A program made the position numbers and the translations under genes. Below, piece after piece: positions 40,342-47,500 of a DNA stretch of 47,500 bases. Source of the stretch: Nemertoderma westbladi (lineage: Eukaryota > Xenacoelomorpha > Nemertodermatida > Nemertodermatidae). The stretch spans positions 1-47,500 of the forward strand of contig JAUCBJ010007697.1 in the NCBI GenBank assembly GCA_032718475.1. The letters are read 5' to 3'. Each line of letters starts with the position of its first letter. The stretch's first letter is position 1. The notes under the pieces were generated by a model. It searched no databases. It worked only from the letters and a program-made list of their open reading frames with translations, and had not been told where the DNA came from.

Positions 40342-40550
40342 CCTAGTGCTACAGTTTGTTGCTAGTGATGTAGTCCTCAGTGCTACTAACATCACCTATT
40401 GCTACAGTCCGCTGTTTTACAGTCCCTACAGTTGCTAGTGATACTGCAGTCCTCAATGCTACAGTCCCTCGCTAGTGCCACAGTACCAAGTGCTGCATTC
40501 CCTAGTATTACCAAGTCCTAGTGCCTAGTCACTTAGTAGTGCTATTATGT
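40342..40550 (+). repeat. Degenerate continuation of the 30-bp minisatellite
   Basis: Diverged units remain visible: GTGCTACAGT, GTTGCTAGTGAT, CAGTCCCTACAG, GCTAGTGCCACAGTACC. The array therefore once extended past the RTE fragment, or the fragment landed in it. Confidence 0.65.
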
Positions 40551-41499
40551 GTTGTATTCGATGTGGGTAATGAGGATAAGTCAGTCATCTTGAAATCCTT
40601 CTACTACTGGTTGTAATCTGACGTAACTTTTGATTAACTGTTTTTCAATTTTAGATAAGGTTATTTCAATTCAAATTAAAATTATAATCCTTATGAATTT
40701 TCTAAACTATGTCCCAAATACGATGATACATATTTTAATGTAAAGCTTCGTATTTATAAGACATATTAATAACAATATAACTTACACTTACTATAAATTA
40801 TTTAATTTACTATATTAATAAAGGTGTTTCTTATGTTAATTTACGCGAGCGAAGCGAGACTTCGAAATTCTTTTAGAATGCCTTCCAGTGAAGGTATATA
40901 ATATAAACTGTCTTCAATGTAAATAATATATTAGCTTCTGCAGAATTTTACGCTCTTTTAAACGGTACACCATGTTCTGGAATATAGTGTCTTTATTCAG
41001 GCACATGCCCCCCCACTCCCCCCCCCCCCAAATTTTTCTACAAATCTTAATGAGATTGCATGAAATTTGAAACAGAGATAGTTTCATCTACCTCCTCTTT
41101 GCTGGGTGAGCCAGAATTTTATTTTTGCTTTCAATCTTTAGCTACAAGCGTTTAAAAAAGTGTCTCCTGCGAAATGTTACCAGTTACACCTCAGTTATTC
41201 TTCATCCTTCTCTAGTGATTTGTTGGTAATATTAGAAAGCTGGCTGTGCAAAGATTCCAAATATGTAACGCAATCTGAATTTCGTCGTAAAATAGCTGAG
41301 ATATGAGCATTTAAAATTTGCATGGTTTAGCTTATGAGTAAGGCCATTTTATTATATTTAATAAATACATCAAACTAACCTCATTACCCTAACCTAATAC
41401 ATCATATTCTGGAACATTTTGTTAATGCAAAAGTAGCTACGTAATTGCAGAGATATTGCAGTGTTGCCAAGCTACGTATGGGATAAACAATAATGTTCC

Positions 41500-41690
41500 A
41501 TAATTGGTCCAAATTTCTTGAAACCAACTTTTTTGGACTCAGCATGATCGACTCGACAAAAGTTATCATATAGAATTTTTAATTAGCCATTTTTATTTTA
41601 ATTAATTAATTAAATTAATTAATTATCATATTTTTAATTAAAATTGGCTAATTATAAAAAATGGAAATATTTATCAAAATTCCATAAGAT
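41500..41690. repeat. Dispersed repeat with internal palindrome
   Basis: The first half (TTGGTCCAAATTTCTTGAAA through TTTTTAATTAGCCATTTTTA) matches 9115-9225. An inverted partial copy (ATTGGCTAATTATAAAAAAT, ATTCCATAAGATAACTTTT) follows at about 41640-41690, so the segment can form a hairpin. Confidence 0.65.
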
Positions 41691-42134
41691 AACTTTTAAA
41701 GAGCTTCCAAAGCTCGTTCGAATGAGCCATAAAAGAAGAAAATTGGTTGAAAAATGACTGAGGAGTAGTAATTTGAAAATGAAAAATGTCATTCCGAGAA
41801 AATGCCCTTCAAAGTTTAAACCGTCCCGCCAAAATTGGCTGTCTGCATTCTGGTTGGTTAATTATTTCGGGCACGAAGGATGCACACCAACGAGCTAAAA
41901 TGTTCATTACGGGGGTTTTCGGGGTCGGTTTTAATTTTTGGTGGAATCTAGTCTATTTGTCTGTATGTCGGTTTTCTGTCTTTCTTACAATTTGACGGAC
42001 AGACCGTCATACGGAAAAACAGTGATAACTCGAGAACTGAAAGAGGTCTCACTAAGCGGTTTTCAGATTTGTAATCCTCATTAAATTCTGCTCTAGGTGA
42101 AACAAAGAAACAACAATTTGAAAATTTTACCTGA

Positions 42135-42169
42135 GGGGGGGTATACCCCCCCCCCCCCCCCCCCCTTAA
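42135..42169. repeat. G7-TATA-C20 followed by TTAA: terminus of a poly-G class element
   Basis: Read from the right, the sequence is TTAA, 20 G, TATA and 7 C. This is the same arrangement as the two ends of the MITE at 13148-13725. The other end of this element was not found. Confidence 0.6.
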
Positions 42170-42269
42170 CCGTCAAAAAATTCGCTTTCATTTCTCTGAA
42201 TTGGGACATGGAAAAGGCGCACCAGATGGCCTGGGTAGTCTTCTTAAACGATCTGCTGATGGCGCTTAA

Positions 42270-42791
42270 TTGAAGGGAGCAGTTTTTATCTCAGCCTTTC
42301 ATCTCTTCAGCTATTGTGAACATGCTGATGACCTTACATACTGTCATTTCTTGTTTTTCTCTGAGGGATATATTGAACAGGAAACAATTAAGTTGACAAG
42401 TAGTTATTTAGAACCCGTGCCCATTCCCATTAAAGATACGCGAAAGGTTCATCAAATTGAAGTGAAGTGTGGGAAATTCGAGATTCGTGACATGTCATGC
42501 TACTGTGGTGACTGTCGTAATCTTATCTGTTCGAGATATCCAGTTCGTACTGTGCCTCAATGGAAGAAAATGAAAACGGGAGTGATGGAGGAGAAACAAA
42601 TAGGCCTAAAAAGGACATTGCTTTCTCTGATCTTGAACTTGATAAAACTCGCTTTAAGGGATTTGTTTAACATTTTGTTATTGTTGGATATGTTATTGTT
42701 AATAGAGGGCCTAATAGGTTTAGTAACTCAATGGAATATAAATGTTAAAATTTCATTTCATTTATGCCTGGGTGGGTGGGTATTCTTATAA
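42270..42791 (+). CDS. Unrecognised frame inside the long-inverted-repeat element
   Basis: This 173-codon frame lies inside the long-inverted-repeat element. The first ~30 residues look non-coding. From about GYIEQETIKL (after a possible acceptor CTCTGAG) to KKMKTG it reads like real protein and contains KFEIRDMSCYCGDCRNLICSRYP, a C-x-C-x2-C-x5-C cluster. The last ~60 residues are hydrophobic and AT-driven. It may be a captured exon or the remains of a transposon-encoded protein. I do not recognise the family. Confidence 0.35.
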   Translation: MKGAVFISAFHLFSYCEHADDLTYCHFLFFSEGYIEQETIKLTSSYLEPVPIPIKDTRKVHQIEVKCGKFEIRDMSCYCGDCRNLICSRYPVRTVPQWKKMKTGVMEEKQIGLKRTLLSLILNLIKLALRDLFNILLLLDMLLLIEGLIGLVTQWNINVKISFHLCLGGWVFL

Positions 42792-42810
42792 ACTTTGAAT
42801 GGGGAAAATC

Positions 42811-43020
42811 GAGTTAATGGCGCAAAATGACCGCAAACACATGAGTTTAGAGGGTTTAAAAAATTAGTTAAATTTAATTTAAAACATTAGAGGAATTGAG
42901 CTGAGCAGGTTATAGCGGCGGTGTTTTCTAACCAAAACAATAACCAAAAAGTATTTTCACTTTCAGTTAATTTGCACTGGAGATCACCTTCTTCACTTGC
43001 GGTCAATTTGTACCACTGTC
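42811..43020 (+). mobile_element. ~205-bp MITE, copy 1
   Basis: The ends are inverted: TGGCGCAAAATGACCGCAA on the left and TTGCGGTCAATTTGTACCA on the right. The interior has TTAGTTAAATTTAATT, GAGCAGGTTA and TTTTCTAACCAAAACAATAA. An inverted copy lies at 44268-44472. Confidence 0.7.
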
Positions 43021-43604
43021 GGGGAAAATCACCCATCCATGGTGGCATTCCCCGGCTTAATGAGTCTTAACGATTCTCTGGATATATAAACTTTGATGTG
43101 ATTATTTAACAACGAATGATGATATTATCCAATCAGAACACAGGGAATTGTATAGAGTTTGGAATTATTTACTGGCTTCTCGACCGTAGCAAAGTCCAAA
43201 CAAAGTAGAGTTTGACTGCAATTTTACGCTTTTTTGCCCATAATGTTTTATTGTCAGATTCGCAATCAGTGGAATATATGCAATCAAATGATATATACTT
43301 TTACCACTTAAAAAAAAATATTTTGACAGCTACGTTTCGTTTTTTTTTTTACTTTCTGTGGCCGGGACCTTTTACATATTTGGAATCCTTGCATGGTCAG
43401 CTTTCCATTGGTACCATCAAACAGCTATAAGGTAGAAGAATAACTGCGGTGTGACTGGTGTAATATCGCTGGAGACACTTTTTTTAAACGCTTGTAGCTA
43501 AAGATTGAAAGCAAAAATAAAAATTCTGGCTCACCCACGGGGGAGGAGGGAGGTGAAACTATATCTGTTTCAAATTTCATTACGATTTGTAGAAAAATTT
43601 GGGA

Positions 43605-43623
43605 GGGGGGGGGGGGGGGGGGG
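43605..43623. repeat. Poly-G tract inside the right inverted-repeat arm
   Basis: This 19-base G run corresponds to the interrupted C run at about 40988-41029 in the left arm. Confidence 0.8.
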
Positions 43624-44267
43624 TGGCATGTACCAGAATAAAGACACTATATTCCAGGACATGGTGTCTTCACTGAAAAATCTATGTTTTTTCGAATTCG
43701 CGCAGATGTTCTGAAAAATTAATACAAGGTAGCGTTGCAATATAATGGTGACCTATAACACCAAAATATACCGGTCATTTTAAGATATAAATTATTGGAA
43801 ATGATCGAGGAAGTCAAAAGTTACGGCGTGTCTAATGTTTTTGTTTAGTTTTGGCCCCTTTTAGTGATTTTGACCAATGGAGGAAATTTTATTTGCTGCA
43901 TTCCATTAATGACTCATTTATGTGTCTCTGTGATTTATTATTATTTATTAGTTTATAATTTATATTTTGGGTATAGACAGACAGAGTTTTGGACAGAAAC
44001 CTATTTAAGGTTTCGGCGAAGTATATTTCGGATGACCAAAATTTTTCAAAGATTCCAGCTTTGTGTGCAAGCCTTTACATATTATTATTATAAGTCAGTG
44101 TCACTTTAAAGCGGCAAAAAGCGCAACTTTTATGCGAAATTTCAATGTTGGTCAAACAGGCAAGTATCCTAATACTGATTATGCGCAACTTTAAACGAAA
44201 TACATTTTTAGTACGTAGCTCCTGAGATACCCAAGGCCGACATGTTTTAGTTTTTATATGTTTTGAA

Positions 44268-44472
44268 GCAGATAGTGGCGCACATTGACCTCAAGTGATA
44301 ATAGTGATCTTCAGCGCAAATTGACCGCAAGTGAAATAATGTATAGTTTATTGTTTTGGTTAGAAAATACCGCCACTGTAACCTGCTCCTTTCCCTTAAT
44401 TTTTTTAATTAAATTAACTAATTTTTCACACCAACTAAAATTTATTTTGCGGTCATTTTGCGCCATTGACTC
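44268..44472 (-). mobile_element. ~205-bp MITE, copy 2 (opposite orientation)
   Basis: On the minus strand the sequence reads TGGCGCAAAATGACCGCAAA, GAGCAGGTTACAGTGGCGGT and TTTTCTAACCAAAACAATAA, and ends near CACTTGAGGTCAATGTGCGC. It is collinear with copy 1 at 42811-43020. Copy 2 keeps better-matched ends: TGGCGCAAAATGACCGCAA and TGGCGCACATTGACCTCAA. Confidence 0.7.
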
Positions 44473-44774
44473 TTTTGAAGAGACAATATATGTGAGGCAA
44501 TATGAAAAATACAAATGAAAATACGATTAATAATTATTGTCAATTGTTATTAAAAAAAGGGTATGTTGTGGTGTTTATCAAGAGTGCCGGTTTAAAGTTA
44601 CAAAATTACAGTGATCTATAATATCGAGAGAAATCCCCGCTCAACAAAAAAATTAATTTGTAAGTTTGCAAATTCGAAATTGACTATTTCAATTAATTCA
44701 TAGTAGTTTAGATTATTAATTAGAATTGAACTGAATCCCCTTTATTACTATTTCACATATTTCCTAATTCGCAG

Positions 44775-44944
44775 CCGATGGTATTCACCTAATCGTGGCC
44801 TCTGAGAGACAACGACGCCGTTTCCGTAGCAACAAGGCTCAACGACCCCCCATAGACCTGAGGGAGGGGGTCACCTTCGCATACGATACGGTGCGGTACG
44901 GGTTCGGGGAAACCGCCTCGTCTATCATGAGGAAAGCCCACCAG
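44775..44944 (+). CDS. ATG2: ATG2, exon 5 (C-terminal region, last exon seen)
   Basis: After the acceptor AATTCGCAG the first two bases complete the codon left by exon 4, giving QTAADGIHLIVASERQRRRF. The decisive block is RPPIDLREGVTFAYDTVRYGFGETASSIMRKA, which matches PADLREGVAKAYDTVREG in human ATG2A. The exon probably ends at CAG/GTTGGT (44945). Beyond it the frame runs into a CTACCGCAGTA-type repeat with no similarity to ATG2. About 100-150 residues of the usual C-terminus (ATEATSN.LGGMRNQ region) were not found up to 47500, so further exons should lie outside the window. Confidence 0.88.
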
Positions 44945-45452
44945 GTTGGTGTACCGGTGTATCGGGCAGCTAATACTACCTCGAAAGAATACTACCTGGT
45001 GCCTCGGCACTTAGTACTACCGCAGTATATGGTGCTGTATATATGCTACCGTAGTTACTACCGCAGTACAACATCCCAAAGCATCAGGTACTACCGTACT
45101 ACAACTTTTATAACATCGTAGAACATATCGCCTTCTTTTAGAATGAAATCTGAGCTTGTAAGTTTGAATGGTTGCGGTTTTACTGGCCACTAAACAGTAA
45201 CCGAGAAGGTTAAAAAAAATTCAAGAATTTTTTAATTTATTTTTGGTTATTTTTTTCATGCTTTTTTTTCAATTTTTTTTTCTTCAATTTTTTTCAAACT
45301 GCTATATTATAGCAGTTTCATTAATTACAGGCGCCTTCCCCAATTAATTACTGATTTAAACTTTAAATGCCGTTTTCTCAATAGTTCTTTTTTTACACTA
45401 AAATCTGTCCCAGTCACAATTAAAACACGTGAGAGGAAAAATGTAAAAATAT

Positions 45453-45569
45453 AAATACATAGGGTCATGAATATTAGCCATAAATACATAGGGTCATGAA
45501 TATTAGCCATAAATACATAGGGTCCATGAATATTAGCCATAAATACATAGGGTCATGAATATTAGCCAT
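45453..45569 (+). repeat. 29-bp tandem repeat, four copies
   Basis: The unit begins AAATACATAGGGTCATGAAT and starts at 45453, 45482, 45511 and 45541. The third copy has one extra C. Confidence 0.95.
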
Positions 45570-47122
45570 AAATACTGGTACTTGTTTACACAAATATTCT
45601 GCTTATTTTTGGACTGCCATTCCTGGGGGCTTGATTAGTTTTTCATTTTTAATATTTAATAAAAAAAAATTCAATAACTTGTTTAAAAAGTAATTTAAAA
45701 TATAATTGGTTTACTAAAGTTTTGTGGTGAAAAAATATCTCGATTGTGAAAACCCGTTTATTCCCACGAATTGCGTAGAAATTGTCGGGATTTTCGGTTG
45801 TCAATTTTCTCATTTGACAGAGTCATGTCTGTCCGAATAGCTGTCTATCTGTCCGTTAAAATATAGCCTACAGCCGAATAGACTATATATTAATGCCGTC
45901 AAACATGAAAACTGAATTATAAAATCAAATCACCAAACATGAAAACCCCCATATCAAAATGTTAGGTATTCTCCTCGTACCCTTAGTTATAACATACTAT
46001 ATAACTCAGATCAGCAAAAAAAAAAAAAAAAAAAAAAAATCACACTGTAAAGGGGCTACTTTGCACTTATACTAAGTATTTAAATTGTCTAGATGAATAA
46101 TTATTATTCGGAAGATAGTTTTCATTTTGTTGTAAAAGCTTGAAGCCATGTACATTTTCGGTATGAAATTCATATTTCTTCCAGCAAAGAAAAAGATAAA
46201 AAAGTAAAAAAAACTTTTCCGGTAGGGTTAATGACCGAAAAATGTAAAATAAGAGGCTAGCTAATGTGACAGATGCATTGCATATCTTCATTTATTAACT
46301 ATTGACAGTTAACTGACGGGTAGGTTACTTAGTCTCGGAAGTTATTCATTCTTAAGATGAAAATTGAGTGAAGCTAGAACCCCTAATCGAGCAAGGAAGG
46401 GTAATAATAAATGATTAATTGTAGTTCAGTTTTATTGTTAAAATTTTGTTACATATTTAATACAGCGCACATATAGACTCATTCGACTAACGAAATTGAC
46501 ACATTTAACATCACGTTTCATACATAATATATTTCAAATGTTTTCACAACAGCTCCCTCCCCCTCCCCGTACAAATTTGTGAACAGTGCCACATGGTGGT
46601 TGAGCACACAATTTCGACGTCTATGACAGCCCCCCGTCTTTGTATAACGTGTTGGTGTTCAAACAATGAGATATTCCCCTTACAAGATAATGAGCAAACT
46701 AGGTTGCAGAATAAACGTCATTTTGTTTGTATAGCCTTTACATTATTCTTAACACACGTTGTATTATATCAAGTGACCAATGTTCTATCAATTTCTCGTT
46801 TGTTTGATATATCGATATGAACTGGAATGGCGACCAGTTACAACTCAGGTGAACAAAAAATCCTAATTTTAGTTCAATTATACTTGACACTCGAAAGCGC
46901 GGTAACGATATAACGACATGAGAAGGTATGCGTGCCTACTCACTCGTGAGTTAGCCATGGAAACGTCGCAATAACTCGCGGCTACCTACATCCTCGTGAG
47001 CTGCGGGTCCATTGGGTGGTGGTATTCCCACGACGCTTTACGCCTTTTACTTCCGAGTGTTCAGCAGCAGGTGAACCCGCCCACTTCAGCGGATTCCAGT
47101 ACTTGACCTTATGTGAGGCGTT

Positions 47123-47170
47123 GGGGGGAGGGGGGGGGGGGGGGGGGGGTGGGGGGGGGGGGGGGGGGGG
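47123..47170. repeat. Long poly-G tract
   Basis: Forty-eight bases of G are interrupted by a single A and a single T. It is not flanked by TTAA. Confidence 0.85.
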
Positions 47171-47500
47171 AGGTGGGTGTTGTCGCTTATCCCAATTCGT
47201 CGAATTAATATGTCGTCCCGGTGAATTAACAATGTCGATTATCAATTAAAGGAAATGAGCAGGACTCAGTAACATGTTACTCTATTCAGGGACAGGATAC
47301 GATGCGATCCCAAACCAATTTTTCATGATACGATAACATACGAATGCGACATTAAGAGAATACGATACGATACGAAAAATCAAAGATGCGATACGGAAAA
47401 GTTTCCTATTTTTTTCGTATCGAATTTTAATTTATTTCATTTTTAGAGTTGATAAACAAATGTATTTAATGTGTATCACACTTAGAAAATCATTTATAAT

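Larger units (their letters stand above)
40967..43667. mobile_element. 2.7-kb element with ~300-bp terminal inverted repeats
   Basis: The arms at 40967-41270 and 43365-43667 are inverted copies. Both start ACACCATGT, then CTGGAATATAGTGTCTTTAT, a C-rich homopolymer, AAATTTTTCTACAAATC and GGGTGAGCCAGAATTTT. They continue GCTTTCAATCTTTAGCTACA and, after more divergence, GATTCCAAATATGTA. The interior contains other repeats (41500-41690, a TTAA-ended C run at 42146-42165, a MITE at 42811-43020) and one open frame (42270-42791). No target duplication was seen. Confidence 0.75.
36564..44774 (+). other. ATG2: ATG2 intron 4, 8.2 kb, transposon-rich
   Basis: The intron begins GTAATA and ends AATTCGCAG. 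It contains poly-G/poly-C tracts, a 30-bp minisatellite, an RTE fragment, a long-inverted-repeat element and two copies of a short MITE, each listed separately. The remaining parts (37515-38365 and 40560-40960) are plain AT-rich DNA. Confidence 0.85.
44945..47500. other. ATG2 intron 5 or downstream DNA
   Basis: I found no coding block. The stretch holds a 29-bp tandem repeat, a poly-A run at 46018-46039, a long G-rich tract near 47123-47170 and a degenerate ACGATACGATACGA patch near 47350. Confidence 0.5.

Noticed and set aside
44945-45121. Continuation of the ATG2 exon 5 frame past 44944
   Set aside because: It enters a CTACCGCAGTA-type repeat with no family similarity, and a GT donor lies exactly where similarity ends.

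Overview
This is a eukaryotic, almost certainly invertebrate animal, nuclear window. It has spliced genes with GT-AG introns, an AT-rich non-coding background and a heavy load of transposable elements. Two host genes are recognisable, both on the + strand. I cannot name the species. The gene families are pan-metazoan, and the unusually few, very large exons of ATG2 are the only structural hint.

Layout. Bases 1-4738 hold a minus-strand BEL/Pao LTR-retrotransposon reading frame (Gag, zinc knuckles, aspartic protease). Its pol region has lost reverse transcriptase and RNase H by internal deletion. Bases 4739-9260 contain no convincing gene apart from a possible decayed minus-strand exon near 8.0-8.3 kb and a tRNA-like sequence at 8.4 kb. 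Bases 9265-12310 are a frameshifted minus-strand non-LTR retrotransposon of the type with a C-terminal restriction-like endonuclease. Next come the last two coding exons of a penta-EF-hand protein of the sorcin/grancalcin group (12749-12877 and 14772-15035). Their intron contains a TTAA-flanked poly-G MITE and a LINE fragment. Bases 16-17.3 kb are a Jockey/CR1-like LINE fragment broken by an insertion. An element with long inverted repeats (18934-20230) abuts an almost full-length RTE-like retrotransposon (20275-23640, minus strand). A non-autonomous hAT-like element with a perfect 8-bp target duplication (23903-25245) follows, and a foldback-like minisatellite element with its own 8-bp duplication is nested inside it.

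From 25717 to beyond the window lies ATG2, the autophagy lipid-transfer protein. Five exons (25717-27585, 32232-35087, 35994-36253, 36406-36563, 44775-44944) join in phase to about 1771 residues; the C-terminal end lies outside or was not found. Its introns hold a 2.8-kb minisatellite related to the foldback element, two short RTE 3' ends, a 30-bp minisatellite of about 38 units, a 2.7-kb element with ~300-bp inverted repeats, two copies of a ~205-bp MITE, and several long poly-G/poly-C tracts.

The host genes are not functionally linked in any way I can see. The most interesting structures are the layered transposons: the nested hAT/foldback pair with both target duplications preserved, the minisatellite-armed foldback family recurring inside an ATG2 intron, and a TTAA-flanked element class whose ends are long G homopolymers followed by a short spacer and a C run. 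I found no system that is clearly new in function.
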